Assembly (NCBI GenBank): GCA_900708905.1
Contig: CAADRB010000024.1
Coordinates: 2,051,138-2,115,137, forward strand
Source of the DNA: Hymenolepis diminuta
Lineage: Eukaryota > Platyhelminthes > Cestoda > Cyclophyllidea > Hymenolepididae
DNA length: 64,000 nucleotides
Direction: 5' to 3'
The notes below the pieces were generated by a model. That model was not told where the DNA came from, made no database searches, and was given only the letters and a program-made list of their open reading frames with translations. Of this stretch, positions 13,201 through 28,200 are shown one piece after another; the first letter of the stretch is position 1, and each line of letters starts with the position of its first letter. Position numbers and translations under genes: made by a program.

Positions 13201-16200
13201 ATGAATATATACGAATGGAGAGAATAAGATGATATAATTTTACCACTTTTATTAATTGGAATAGCAGAATATCAAACAGAATGAGATTTAATTGTAGAAT
13301 TCACGTTCAGTTTCTCAAACGTCCAGAAATTCGCTGTAGAAACTGCGGTTCTGAGTTCTGCATTTCAAATTATTGGCAGTATGTCCTTGATATCTTAAGC
13401 TTGGAAAAGCCATAAGACATGGGAAACAAACATTCAAAAAGGAGGAGGAACCCTTGAATAATTTCCACTGAATTTCGCTCGTGAATTGATATTTTTATCA
13501 AGCATTATTTTGCTATTTCTGTGGGTCATTATTAAAGATCATTATCAGAAATAAAGTGACCTGGTTAGACGGGAAAATCCACACAAACAATGCTCTTAAA
13601 ACCACCGAAAATGCTGAGCTCTGTGGTTCTCCATTTCGTTGACGTGCCTTATTCCAAATACAACGTTATTAGCGCTTTGCAAAGACAAACAGAACAATAA
13701 AACCGGCGAGCTAAGGGAAATAAAATGCTGGACGAGCAATTTAATTAAACAAACAATTGCGGGGAATTGACTGTCCGAAACGGCATTCAGATTCTTAATT
13801 TTTTTAAGTTTAATGACACTCTGTTTCAGGACTCCTCTTTGATAAATTCCACCAACATAGTAAGAATTGCAGACGAATAAATTTAAATGTGGATTTTTTT
13901 TTCTCAAATTAAAACACTGCCTATACATTACCATATGATATAAATTTAACAATAACTTGTGAAGTCTGTATAAGAGAACTGCTTTTCAACAATCTTATTG
14001 CGTAGATGAGCAACTTCCAGGAGGCTTTCCATCCATCTATGAATTAATAGAAACTAGTGCGAATAGTCAAGCTGATTACTGTATAAGGGAAGATGAGTAG
14101 GGGATCCATAATCTCCGACGTGACAGAGATGTGTCCTGAGTTCCACATCGCCGCCGTAACAGCCGGCTATTCATTGCTAAGTTAACAGATCATTTTCAGA
14201 ACAACAAATGGAAATGAGAAGGAGTTAGGTCAACAGATACCACATGAGACCTGAAGGGTAGTGGAGGAGTGAAATCGCATGATTCAGGATAGGTTGGTTA
14301 AGGAGATCATATGTATGAGAACGTATTTTTTGGGAGAGGTTAAAGGGACAGGAAGCACTCGTTCACTGAATGCCTGCGTTTGCAAAGCTAAATTGCCTGA
14401 GTATACTTTATCAGACAAAGAAAGGTTGAGGCCAGTCAATTAATTGCAGAATAAAGTGCAGAATTGGCAGACATTGAGAGGGCGCTTAACAATTAAAGAG
14501 GTTTTCGCCGTTTCGAATCACCAATAAGCCTTTTGAAATAATAGAGCTCACTATAGCTCTCGGAAAAAGAACATGTTTTTACATCTCTGAAATAAAATTA
14601 ATTTCATTTTGCAAATCATTTTTGAGAAACGCCGAAACAATTGTACTCTTTTTATCCTAAAAGTACGAAATTCGCGATTGAAATTTAATACATTTGACAT
14701 AATAATGAACAATTAATTGCCATATCGAGGCTAGGAGTTTAATAGATTAAGTTTTCGAAATTAGACTTAATACAGTGGTTAACGTGATCATCTGTGAAAA
14801 TGGAGGCTACCGGTTTGATGCCTGCTGACGCACTCCGAACGAGTGGATTGTTTAACTACACTGATTAAGTTAGAATGATAAAGAAGGTGACAGAATTTGA
14901 ACTTCTCACCAGGGAGGCTACATCGTGCTTCACCCCTCCCATTACAAGCGCTTTGATATCTGTCTGGGAGTTCTTTATTTACAGTGGAATAAAATCCAGT
15001 GGTTTTCACTGGGAAAAGTGTATATTTATCCATAGATCTAATGTGATCTTGACATTTACTGGAACCTTTAGATCTTCAAAATTAAATAAAACCCAGTTTG
15101 ATTTAAATTTATGAAAGGGCCAGCATTCATTCCTACTTCTGTTATCACATATTTTACAAAAAGTTCTATAATATTTTGATAGCAGAACGAAGCGTACAAA
15201 ATTAATTCACCTTTTCATCAAACAGAGTTAGATTCTTGCTGATCTTTCCAGTATCATAAGCGAGACGAGGAATCCAGCCGTACTTGACATTATGGCCTAA
15301 GTCGGCTGTTCCAATGGTGTACCAGATGCATGCGAGCCAGTGGGCAAGCAGCACAAATCCGAAGATCATAAGAAAGAGACTAGCTGCCATATACTCCAAG
15401 TACTGGTCCAATTTTCGTGTCACTCGACCGATTCGAAGCAGTCGAACTACCTTCAGCGCACTGAAGAGTGAACTAATGGAACTCTGCAAAGAAAAAGAAG
15501 GAATCATGGAGATGTAGGCCTTTATAAAATGTAAACATCTTGTTATTCCCTTCTTTCTAATGTCTCCTTTTTCATACTTTAGCTATGATCTTAAGTAATC
15601 CAATTTTCACATTGTCTTTACAAGTACTCTTGGATGCCGTGACTCACATACCAACACAAATTGCCCTTCCATGCAGGTGAAATGACATCTCCACAGGTGC
15701 TGCTGCATTCTTCTTACAATTAGAATATTAACCACGCGTTGACGTCTTTACCATTCTGTATTCCAAGTCTATCCTCCTATTTAAGCCATCCTGTACATAC
15801 ACCAACATGTCGGTCCACTTCCCTTGGTCCGCATTGGACTGATATTGTTTCCTCAATTGCGATATTTTCCGATGATGAAATTTTGAACATAATTTTGCAA
15901 AAAATAAACATTAAAGGTATATAAAATTGGAGTATTTTACAACATCAGCTCTACGATGCTATTCCTCCACCCAAGATGAGAGTCGTAGAATGCTTTCCCC
16001 AATAGGCTTTGGATTTACCACTCAGTTGAACCCACTTTGAGTACTTTAATTGAACGGTCTCATCTCCGCAGTTCCTCGATGATAGAATTTATTGGAAGTG
16101 TCAAGGAGAAAATGTAATTATGCAAACAATTATTGTTTTTTCATTAACATTTTATTTATGTTTTCTTCTCTCTTATCATAAAAATTACGTTAGCTAATTA

Positions 16201-19200
16201 AATTGCTTTCCCGAACTAATGAATAACCGTGTACGGTGTCCAACGTAACTGAATATGGTTATATTAAGTTCTAACATTTTATATTTGTCTTCTCTTTCCT
16301 CTCTACCAGTATTTTGCGGATATTTAGGGATTGTTAGCTGGGATTGCATTAGTCCGGATAGGGGACGATAAGTTGATGCGTGATTTTGAATGGTAATTAT
16401 TTGATACAAATGACTTTTACATTTGTATCCCACCTTTTACCCACCATAAGGCAAGACATAGTTCTACTTTTTTCTCCATGTTGAGGTTCTCAATAGCGGA
16501 TTGAGACGATGAGATAAAATTGATTCACTCTGCGCAGTATTTACTTAACGAATTGTTCACAGCTTTGTGTCTCAAAGTTCAAAATTCATTGAATAGATAA
16601 ATGGGCTATTAAACCTTTCCTTATTTATAATGTTCAGTGATTATTGACTTCGTAGTCAAGTCAATTGGCTGATCTTACCGCTTCGATTCATTTTTTTCTT
16701 GCAAAGGCCGAATAAACAGAATGGTAATGTCCTACAAGACTTTCAAATTTCAAGGCCATAAGTGGGTAGATGGGACTAGTGAGCTGTACTATGTCGAACA
16801 CTTCTCCGCTGGTTTCAACCACATGCTTTTGGGCGTAAATGGGAGTGACAAGACCGGGCGCGAAGATAAATGAAATAGTTAACAAGCATAATCTCACCCA
16901 TGAATGTGGGAGTCAATTGAATGTTTGACCTTGATGGTCCACATTGACCATCATCTAAAGGAGGGTAATGTTGTCAATAGCGAAAAGTTATTAGAAGTTT
17001 CGCTCTCCACTTTTTTACTCGAATTCACTTGAGGCACGAATTTACGCTTTATGGGACTGGAATCATTAGATGTGAACTATTCTGATAAATGTGTGATGTT
17101 ACTTAAATATTAAGATGCAACATGAGTTTAGAGCGCATAACTTGATAGGGCATGAGAAATTTGAGCCTTTGGCTTAACGGTTCATATCTGATACGTCAGG
17201 TGTGGAGCCTACACATTTATTTCACCGAAATAATTTCAATTATAATTAATTTATGACAAAATATTTATCCATCCAGTCGCTAGAGAGAAATAATTTCATA
17301 TAAACTAATGATATGATGTAGTTTGACCTTGTGCTCTTCGCCTTTGAAAATCCGAGATCCCTCGATTTAAAGTAATGAGAATGGGTTTTTTTCAAACGCA
17401 ACATGGTAAAACCATTAAGGTCATATAAGCAGAGTGAAAGTCAAACTATGAAATGAAAAGAATAAATGTCTATCACTGAGGAAGGTATAAATTATTTAAT
17501 TTAATTAGAATACACATTTCAAAAAATAATATTTAAATTTACGCTTAAATAATAAAAATTTAGATTTAAGTGAATATCAACGTCAAGGACGTTTATGTTG
17601 TTAAATGATATCTTATATACCGCGGGTCAGTACAGTCTTCAGTAAAAGTATCCCTGAGAAATACTGGAGATAGTCATTATGATATACTACTAATTTCCGA
17701 TTGTCTAACATTTTACGTTCATTAGCAAAATGATTCATGAATGGATGTTTTACCACCGATTCATTAGAAAGTAATCGCAGATCACAGTAGCGAAAATGAA
17801 CTTAACTTTCGAAAATCAATGGACTGGTTATACAAGACTTTTACAATACTATTGGAAACTTTCGTTTAATCTGTTCTTCAACGTAGTTAGTCTGCAATGA
17901 TCTATCTCAAAGTAACCGACTCTACCGCAGAAAGGGCCATTTTGGGAATTCCTGCAGCAAAAAAGTAGGCTTAATCTCTGGATAGGTCTTCGCAAAAGGG
18001 TGACATAATTGCCAAACCTTTGTTGAATTCCAAATCATCGAAAAATGGAAAAGCTGGTTAAGAGAGCTTAAAGCCGATGCCACTCAGATGTTTGATGAGG
18101 AAGAGGTTATGATTTGAGTGGTGAATTCTAATAAGAGATCTTTCCCACCCTTATTCAATCAAAAGTAAAAGGAATGAGTGAGCGAGAATGTGTTTACTTG
18201 GATGCTCGGTGTCATGGAATTTTCGAAAATGCTTGTGAAATGAGTAGGCATTGACAAACAGACCATCATAGTTCTGCAGACAACCTGTAAACTGACAGAC
18301 TCCTTTGTGTAGTGGAATATTCACGCAACCTGTTAACTGTGGCGTTTCCAATGCGGCTTTCTCTCTCAATTGTCAGTTGAAAAATGTACCCTTTTATAAA
18401 TGATTACACTAGTCATTAAAATATTTCAGCCCAGAAAATACATTGATAAGACTTCACCAGAGAAAATCCCTCTATAAAAAGTCTTTTACCTCAACTTCTG
18501 TCGAGCCGGCAGATATTTATGAGATTGCAAAAATACGCTAATGTAGGTCGAGGCTAAGGTACCCTTCAAATAGAAAGCACGAAATCATTTGTTTTGACTG
18601 GACTGCCATGGTCGAAAGTACTAGAAATGTCAGTTGCAGCTTCCAAGGGTTTTAATTCTCATCTCAAAGGGATTCCATCAAAGATGGTGAAGTTTGACAG
18701 AGGCAATGTTCCTCAACAAGGATTTCCAATTCCCGATTTGCGGCTTCTTTCAAGTCTGACAAAAGTCAAGAGTGAATGACTTATCAGAATTTCATTTTCA
18801 ACGTTGGTATTAGATTTGATGTGATATCTTCAGGGGATTTTTTGAAAAAAATCCAGCCTACTTGGTCATCTAACCTAAGTAGTGTGGACGTAAAAATTCC
18901 CTAATTATATGAAACAAAACTCCCTTCCCTTTATCCAAATTATCTCCTGACAGTTATAGTTATGCATCTGCTTGTCTGAATACTATGGTGTAGGCTATCT
19001 TTATAGACTAATGGGCATACTACAAACGCGCAGGTGCGTCAAGTATGTTGAGAGGAGCATATCCCGTGATGCGGATGAATAACCGCACGAGTTAGGAGGG
19101 AAAATGGTGGTAAAGTATGGTTACCCTAATAGAGCCATCTATTAAAATATGATAAAATAAGTTTTAGCGCCAGCCATCATAATGGAACAGAGCTTGTCCC

Positions 19201-22200
19201 AGGAAACCACTCTTCTGTTAATGAACTTTCGGTTAAAACTGATATTAACTATGACCCCACTATTCTCTTCTACAAAGTGAAAGTATGTATGATCTCTTTC
19301 AACTTCTAACTGTTGGGGCTAAAAATAGCAATTAACAACAGCTGACAGCTAACACCAATTCTAGAACAAAAGACCAAGAGCTGTTTTTGGCCAAAATGTA
19401 TTGATCAAGCCGCAATGAGGATTGAAGCGAGTAGGAGAGGGAGGGGATGAGAGGGAAACGTAGGAGCCGGTAACTGACATGCGTGTATTTTGTAAATGAA
19501 AATACAAAGACAGTTTATATGAGTCACTTGGGTAAAGACGCTCGAGAACATGAGCGCAGATGTACCTTTAAGTGAAACGAGGCTGTTTTAGAAAGGGAGG
19601 AATCGATGGGCGCGTTTAGACATGATAGATAAGGGTTTTGCGTCATAGGGACATAAAAGACGTCACTGCAGCTTCGTGGACGGAAAACCGACGTATTGTC
19701 ATAGAGAATGCGATTAGAGTAATTCTGGAAATACATAGAGAGTCAGTCTTCACATCCATGTTGCAGGATATTCGGCTTGCCTGAGATGGGAATTTAGCCA
19801 TCCCAGGGTTTGTAATTAGAAGCTTAATATTGTGGACATCCCGATTAATAGAGGAAAGCATCACTCTTATGCAGTAATGATGTATGCATATTTTATTTCG
19901 TCTTTTTATTCCCCACCTAATCAGGTAGATTTGGTTTATATGCGGTTGAGTGATTCATTCACTGGGATTGTTCACCTTCGTCAGTTCAACTCGGTTTTAA
20001 CCACTAGATCTGATTACTATTTATGTACAAAATGAGAAAAATTTCAAATTTAAAATGTATTTGGGACAGCTTAGCTTGAATGTGTTAACGCATGAAGGGA
20101 CATTTAGAGTAAACTAACTTGAGGAGCTTCAGGTTGAAAGGCATTGAATACATCATAAGGTAGACAGGAAAGAAGATCCACAATGAACCATCCCTTGAGG
20201 TAGTTGATTCGGATCACAGTGGCATCTGAGATAACCTCGCCCTGGGGTCCCACAAAAGTTGTATGAAAGTTGAGTACAATGTCAATGAAGAAGATGACAT
20301 CGACAATACTGTCAATTACAAGGAAGATGACATCGTCGATGGATTTGCTGCGAAAAGCCGCATTGTAAGGTACCATCACGGCGGTGTAGCCCGTGAGGAA
20401 GAGAATCATCCAATCCCAGGCTGTTTTGAAGGCTACGTAGTGAAGGATCACGTGAGGAGGGGTCTTTGGCGCCTCCTGTTTGTAGGGTGGCACTACATCC
20501 ATCCAGGAGGCAAAGGTCTAGATTTCAAATATGGATTACGATTAGCATTCAAATCTATAAAGTCTCCCAGTAAATATTTTGTACTATGAACTTCAATATA
20601 GTGATAATTCTGTAGATGCTCTATTGAGACTACTGGCTACTACCAAGGCTACTAAGAGATGACAAAATTTCCCAAATAAGGGTGCAAACAATTGCTAGGA
20701 AACCAATTTATGTCGAGCGACAGCAATCGAAATTGGAGGGAGAAAAGTTGAGATTGGGGGAGAGAGTGGAACATGAAGAATGAAGAACGAGGAGAGATCT
20801 AGAGAAATAAACGTTCCACCATGCGTCTTTTTATTGGCTTGTGTATAACACAGGCAAATGTATCACCGCGATACAGAGATAAGTGAAAGTCGATAGTCAA
20901 TTACTTGGTGCTGTACTATGGGATGAGATGCAGCGATGGCATTAGATCAACATAGATATTCAAAGGCAAAGGTAAAAATCGTTGGAGATGAAAAGTTATG
21001 CAGAGAACGTTGAGACTTGGTGTTAAATTCTGTGAATTTTAGAATTTTGAATTTTGAATTTCAGAGATACTTAGATCCCAGGCATCGTCAGGACCAGTGT
21101 AAAAATCCGCACTGAAATCAGAGTATAACAGGACTGACAGCAGTCGTATGGATTTCAAACTAATATAAGTATATTATAATTCCAAAAAATACACACTGTT
21201 TTCTGAGTTTTGATTAGAAGCAATCCAACCGATCATAGTATTGATTTATTCGAAACGCGGATTTAAATCTATGTCCTTTAACGACTCAATTCCTTACTTA
21301 GAGACGGACACCAACTTGTCCATATTCATCCATTTATCTGCTGGGCTGTGGAATATAGATACCTATTTGATAAAACACATTAAGTGTTGATAAAACGGCT
21401 GCATTTTGTATGATTTTTTATGCAAGCAACCTTCAAAACTTACCTATATTTCACTATTAATATAATCAGTACATCTCAAGGTCATTTTTTTATATCCTCG
21501 GTAATTCCGATAACTAATGTTATGTAATCACGAAAACTCTGAAATATTACCTTCATCATATGAGGTCATAGTTACTGAGATTTTATGGAGAGATTTTTAA
21601 CTGAAGTTCAGAGAATTGCGTCGTGCCGTTATTCAAAACACAACATAGAGGAGGTTACGCTATTGTCAGACTCAATATAACAAATATTAATACGTGTCTG
21701 AGGAGCTATCAAAGGGAAGGAAAAAATGTTCCATAGGGGATTATTGTTACGACTTATGGCTTAGTTTTAAATAGCACCAAAACAGTTGAGAAACACCAGA
21801 CTATTCAAAGTTTGAAGTATAAAAAATCTGAAGTCGGTGGGGATAATTGGGAAAAAAAATATTTTAAATAAAAATAAAGAAAACTCCTTTGGGTTCTTTG
21901 ACTTTCAGAATAAATAGATGAAACTATGGATCTCTGAATTCAATCAACTGATCAGTCAATTCTGATGTAGGCTACCAAGCAGATATTAAACCACAAAATA
22001 TCTGAACGCACTCGTTAAAGTTAGGAATCTGATGACAGGATTACGAAGATTAGCTTTTCAAAGGTCAGGTTGAACACAACTCCCTTGTTCCTCTGAAATC
22101 CTTTCTCATATTCTTGTTTCAATTATCGTAGAATAGCCTTCTCCTAAACGGCAGACTGGAAAACGATATATCCTCCCTCCCCACACCCATTTGACCGTAC

Positions 22201-25200
22201 ATTACCTTAGTACAAAGAAAAATTTACCTTTAATTATTTTGCTGTCATTTTGAGGCTCTCTACTTTTTCTTCGAATGAGTCAGAGAACGCTGAAACCGAG
22301 ACTTGTTAGTGGATGGGTGAAGGTCAGTGCCTGTAAGTGAGACAGAGCCTATTATTAAGACCAAAGATCTTTCCGAGGCCTACAAGATCCCCAAAATGAG
22401 AAGTCCAAGATCTCAGCGTTGACCACAAATATAGAATAATGGGAGAAAATATATGAAATAGGGAGATAAAATTGAAATAAAGAGTAAGAAGCATGCGTCT
22501 GCTCTGGGAGTGTAAAATTGTATATGAGAGTCCGGAAGATTAACAGAGTCATGAAAAGTAGTAACGACTAATGTGTTCTACCCAAATGTAAGAAACCCAG
22601 ATCAATAATCGCTGACTGCACGCAGTTGAAATAATGAGTCGGATAACTTCACCAGATTCCTTTAACTTCAAGTACCAATTTTAACTTTAACATAACTTTT
22701 TCAGGAACAGTTCTCTTACAACAAACTCATTTTTTCCTAAGCTGATACTGAGACTACCGAATCTCATGAATTCCCATTTGAGACATGGTGACTTGAATAT
22801 TGATTAACTTCCCCTGTCATCACTTAAGAGGTTGCAATTAACACTATGGGGTCAGATGTATTCTATTCAGGAAACGTTCTCTCTGGGATCTTTTGGGCGT
22901 TTAGTAAGTAGTTCCCAATACTTTATAGATACGTGAGCAAAGGAGCGCCTAACTTTTCCCTAGAGGTTTAGTTTATCCTCGCAAGGTAAGGTGCTTAGTT
23001 TATATGACCTAAAGTATGTTTTAAGGTCAAATTTCTTCTGCCTAAGAAAGGTGTTAATTTAGGCATGTCTTCTTCTGCTTCTCAAATAAGGGACGTATAT
23101 ATAAACCGATAGTTGCATACTTCTTCTACTCTCTTCTAAAACTTCGACCAATATATCTGAATGTCGCAATTGTCTTTTCTCTGTCATGTTTCTGTAACGA
23201 TGACTGTTAGAAATCCGATTGGATGATGTACGGGGAGAGAGAGAGAAAGAGAGTGATACGCGTTAGTGTATAATACAAAGAATATCTAGGTGAATCAGCT
23301 TGTCAGGCAGCGCCAATGAATGACAAATTCACGTAAGAAACCAATGAGTAGTAATCTATCAGCAGTTTGGAGGGTAGTTAAGGCAGAGAAGTTTCAGATC
23401 GTCGTCAGTCTAAACTTTTATGCTGGTTTGGTAAAGGCTTGCCTTGATCCTTTGAAATCACGATCATGCAGTCGGCTCAAAATGTTTCGTGATGAAATGA
23501 ACAATATTTAGAAAAATTTTGCTGTCTATTTCGCACATACGATTTAGAAATGGACGCGAAAATTTCGACTTATTATGCAGTTATAGCTTAGATCAAAGTT
23601 ATAAGCCGGTGTGGTCTCCTGTTAGTTCATAAATTATAATAATGATATAGCTGTTAAAAGTCAATTACTATTAACTCTATACACGCCATGTGAAACTTTT
23701 TTTTCTAAAATAAAAGTTAAATAAAACACCTTCTTAATTAATGAGCGAGTTGATCCGAAACTGCCAGCTTTCATCGAAATTTGTTCTTCATGCACGGATT
23801 CAGCACATTTCAAATCTAGTATACAATTCGGCTACAGTTTTTACCATTATTGTCTTCAGAATTTGTGAAAATGTACGCTTTTCATTCATTTGAAAAGAGA
23901 GGCACAAGTTAAATGTGGAGGTAGGCGTTACGAAAGGTTTGAGGGAGTACACAATTAGAAGATTTCTGACCTGAAGCATCAAATTTTATTTCTTAATTTT
24001 GAGAAGCAGTTTGTTGTGACTTTCTCGGTCCTTGGAATAATTCAAGTGTTTAAGATCCATATAGGCACAGCTTTAAGAGAATGGAAGGAATCACTTACGG
24101 CGTCATTCAATTTAAAAATGCAGATTAAAAAAACATTTGTAAATCATCGTAATTGTAGATCATGCATGGATTTAATAAGTACATAAACTGCTCTTGTAGT
24201 ACGCAAACGTTGACTCAGATTTGTTCATCCCAATTGTCACTTTGTGACTCACAAAGGAAACAAAGCTAGATAACTCACGAAATGTACCTAAATTAGCCGT
24301 TAAACATAACTTCACGTTCACACACTGGTTAGATATTCACACCCGGCTCTTCCATTCTCTATCTCTTCTATTCTAGAAGTGGCTTTCCAGACACTTCTGA
24401 AGCATTCAACCTGTGCGAACAATTTGTTGGTCCGATCACACTTCTTTCAGCGTTATCTCAATAATAAATGACATTCCTACTCATTAAGTATTGTAGGCGA
24501 ATTTAGACAGTGAAAACTTTAAGTGGGTTTATAGTTCACAAGAGGATTCCTGAAGACGCAGTTTAAATAGCCATACTTTAGCCTGAAAGGGAGATATCGA
24601 CAAGTCTAGAGGCAGGCTACAGATGTGAATATAAGCCAATGTGCTTTCTAGGATGGTTAGAAAAGAATGAGGGACTGTAAAGCCAAGTTCTCTTTTCCTT
24701 CAGCCTTGATATAACTTCGGCATTCATTCTTATACACAAAAAGAGCTATCTCTTGACTTAATATCCTCAGAATGTGCTGTAGAGTCTACCGCTAAGGTTA
24801 ATAACATAACCGCTATTCCCAAACCAGAGTAACAAGAATTTGGAGGAGGCTAAATTATATTGTACAAAAGAAATTGGAATTCGAGATAAAAGAACGCAGT
24901 TCAGAAGAGAGAGAGAGAGAGCTAGAGAGAGGAAAATGGAGATCAAAGAATGGGGAAGAGAGCGCATGCACGGAGTGCCTTTTACCCAACGTGTGCTGAT
25001 AACATAGGCAAATTAGCTGAGTCGTTGTGAGGCAGATTTTATGACAGTTAACATAACACTGCGCTTAGGGATCATAAGTGCACTCAGTCTACGGAAGCAC
25101 TTGAATGTGGAAGTAATATCGCATAAAATTGGCTTAGCTTAAAAGGCGATTTGAAGAATAATTTTGAAAAAGAAATGAAGATTAATCCTCCAGCCCCCCT

Positions 25201-28200
25201 CCATTTTTTAGCATTCTGCTAACCAAAAATGACAAGGTTTACAAAATTAAGTAGTTTAAATTTAATTTGGTGATCGATTTTATTCTCGCATTGATAAAAG
25301 GCATCTGCAAACAGATTAATTGACGCAGATGAATGGATAAGGCAAACAGGGAAGAACTGGGTCTGTCCTAAATTTGATGACAGATGGGATATGGGAGAGG
25401 GAGTATGTGTGTGAAAATATAAAAGAATGCAAGGAAGCTGGAAAAGGGATTCATTCCTTATAAAAATTCACGCGAACATGAGTGAGTGAGCGCAGAGATG
25501 CGAAAATGCAAGTAGACAAAATTCAAGTCAGTCAAAATGCTAGAATACTTACAGGCTCTGGAAGGTGTTTGAGTTAGCTCTAATGGACACAAATATGTTA
25601 TCGAGCTTCTGAATAGCATTAATTAACTGATCATCGCGACGAGAAATCTATCAACTGATTAATAAATCCTGAAGATTTCCAATATGAACCATCCAATAAA
25701 ATTGGTTGATTTTGCTGTTTCAATTTGATTGAAAAAGCTCTACTATGAGTAATAATAACATGTATTCTATGTACACTCCCAGATTCGAGTCCTTGTTCGC
25801 TGAGAATTAATAATATTTTTTAAAACAGGCAGATTCAGATACTCCATCAATTCGACCCACTGATACTTTGACGAACCCTCAAGGTAAGCGTCAATTAAAT
25901 CTACAGAAACCATTAGAAAGCGGAAAACATTTACGGCATAAAAGTTTGATTCACCTATCCTCACAATGCATTTTTAAAGGGAAAATAAATAAGTCTTCAA
26001 TCTTTTTCAACCATAAATTCTGCATCCTTTCAGGAATCAAAGACTGAGTATTGGTGTCGGACGAATTCAATACCAATGTAAGGATGTATTTATTTATTAG
26101 AGAGTATATTTAATATTCCACAAAAATTCGCATTAAAATTAAAATAACCTCCAAATATTATCGTCAGGACTAAAATAATATTTCTGTAATACAATATTAA
26201 CTATTTGCCGTAATTCGAAAAAGTAAATTTATGATTGCGCAGATCAAAAATGCACTCAATATTTTATGATGATTAAAACAAATGTGCACAAAATACCAAT
26301 CAAAGACGAATATTAGAAATGATGACTTGAATTATGCATGACAAATATATCGATTTATGTAAACCTAAAATACATTACATTTGCCTCATGAATAAATAAT
26401 TCGACAATACTAATTACACGGGAATACAAATGGATCCGAGTAAATCGAAAATGATCTGCCCCACTTCTCCCCTATTATATTAACAATACATTAATTGAAT
26501 ATTATTATAAATTCGAATGTCGGGCGAACACGACAGCTTACATCTATTTTTAATCTAATTATTTGAGGGGATTCTTATGAAACTGTTCGTCAACAACTTG
26601 GTATAATAGTTCGATACAGTCCCGTTCGAAGATTTACAAATCCTAATAGAATTCGACTCCTCAGAATATGCCAATTTTTAATGAAAATGAAATAATATAG
26701 TCAAATATTCAAAGAAAAGTACAGAAAATGAAATAATAAATGTATAATGATAAAATTCGCTCTTTTCTAAATTACTTATGCTTGTTTTAATGTGTCAAAT
26801 ATTCATTAGCAGAATGAGGTACATTAAACCCAACATTTTATTAGGTATTGCATTAAATTACTTTTCTGCCTTTTTTTTCCTGTTGTCAATATTTATTTAC
26901 CGATTAATCCAATCTTCTCCCTCATTTCTTTCATTCAGTGCATGACTCATCCCTCAGTTACCAACCGATTATTGATTTTTATCCTTTATTTAGCACCACG
27001 ACTTAGTCACAAGATTGTCACCTCCTCTTCATCATTCATTAAAACAAATGTACCTGCAGCCAGTTTTCTACTTCCTATCGGTGGTAGAGGAGTTCGAACA
27101 GATGAGAAAGGCTAATTCATAGTTTACTCTTTTCCGCCATACATGGATATCTCGTTAATAAAATAACGTAGGTCATTATTGACAGTTCGATTCGAAGTTA
27201 ATTACGTAGGAATTGATTGTGGTACATCTGTTCTCAGTTTATACTTTTCTATATTTATGGTTTAAAATACCTGCATGAAGATCTGACCTGTGCATAATAT
27301 ATGAGAGCTGCTATCTTGTTGGCGAGAGAGAAAGTACTTACTTACTTACTCTTAAGGATAAGAGTGGTGTCACCAATCGAGCTTCTACATTTGGGAGTTC
27401 GTGAAATTGACAATGAAAAGCAAAATTAAGGAAGCTGACATAAATTCATTGGTTTTGTAGTTTTCATTCTTTCAGCGATGCATTCAATCGAAATCTCTTA
27501 AACCCGTATCCAGTTCGTGTTTTCATTGCGGCCTGGGGTTTAAGGAGACTGAATATTACATACGGAGCAAAAACTACGATCACCGTTTTTATACTCACCG
27601 CAGCACCCTTCTCTAAGTCTGCTTGAGCTTTTGGTGTAGGTGAAAGTATATTGTGTTCGTCGCCCGGATGTGGCGAAGGAGTTCGAGAAATGGACGAACT
27701 ACCCGGGGATCGACCGGGATGCCGGGTATCGGCCATTTCAGGACTGAGGAGATTCCAGTCAGGTGTCGCTCCGGAAGCCGGTTGAGGAGTGGGAGTTGCA
27801 CTGGCCACCTGCTGTAACATTGTCCGGTTCCGTGTCACTGATCGCGCCAGTCGAGCAAATTTATTCAATCCCGCTAAATTCGAATAGGACAAATGAAGAT
27901 TCCGTTAAAATCTGGTGCTCCAGATTAAATCTATATGTTCGGCTGGAATTTACCTTTGTTATTATCATCTGAAACAAATTAGTCTTTTTCAAATTTTATG
28001 ATTTAAAACAAATAAGATGTTTAGAAATTGTTTTTTTTTTAATAAAATTTATTTTGTAAACTTTTGTTTGAATGAATAAGTTGACATAAAATGGCAACAT
28101 CAAAGGAGCTTGAGCTTTCTGCTTATTTAAAATAATAATTTTTATTACATTTTGTTACAATGCTGCACTATTACGATCCAGGGGAAATATGACTGTCCAA

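Larger units (their letters stand above)
15484..20118 (-). other. EAG intron 5
   Basis: 4.6 kb between the S1-S3 and S4-S5 exons. It contains a possible zinc-finger remnant (18151-18369, minus) and repeat A copy 1 (19310-19770). I see nothing else with coding or RNA signature. Confidence 0.85.
20736..25090 (+). repeat. Weak repeat pair C (20736-20935 and 24876-25090)
   Basis: Both segments run from a purine-rich, GA-rich half into a similar stretch, tctttttattggcttgtgt... against ccttttacccaacgtgtgc..., followed by aacacaggcaaat and aacataggcaaat. Similarity is moderate and partly driven by low complexity. The span covers both copies and the unrelated DNA between them. Confidence 0.3.
20518..27598 (-). 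other. EAG intron 4
   Basis: 7.1 kb, phase 0, between the Pro/Ser-rich linker exon and the S1-S3 exon. It carries microsatellites at 23235, 24906 and 27336, and a pair of weakly similar purine-rich segments (20736-20935 and 24876-25090). Bases 26050-26850 are notably AT-rich and featureless. A small additional linker exon of phase 0-0 cannot be excluded. Confidence 0.8.

Noticed and set aside
13596..13952. 118-codon minus-strand open frame in EAG intron 6
   Set aside because: No motif recognised. At roughly 35 percent GC about one or two frames of this length are expected by chance in 64 kb on both strands.
20263..20589. 108-codon plus-strand open frame
   Set aside because: Antisense shadow of EAG exon 5, whose minus-strand reading is clearly the voltage sensor.
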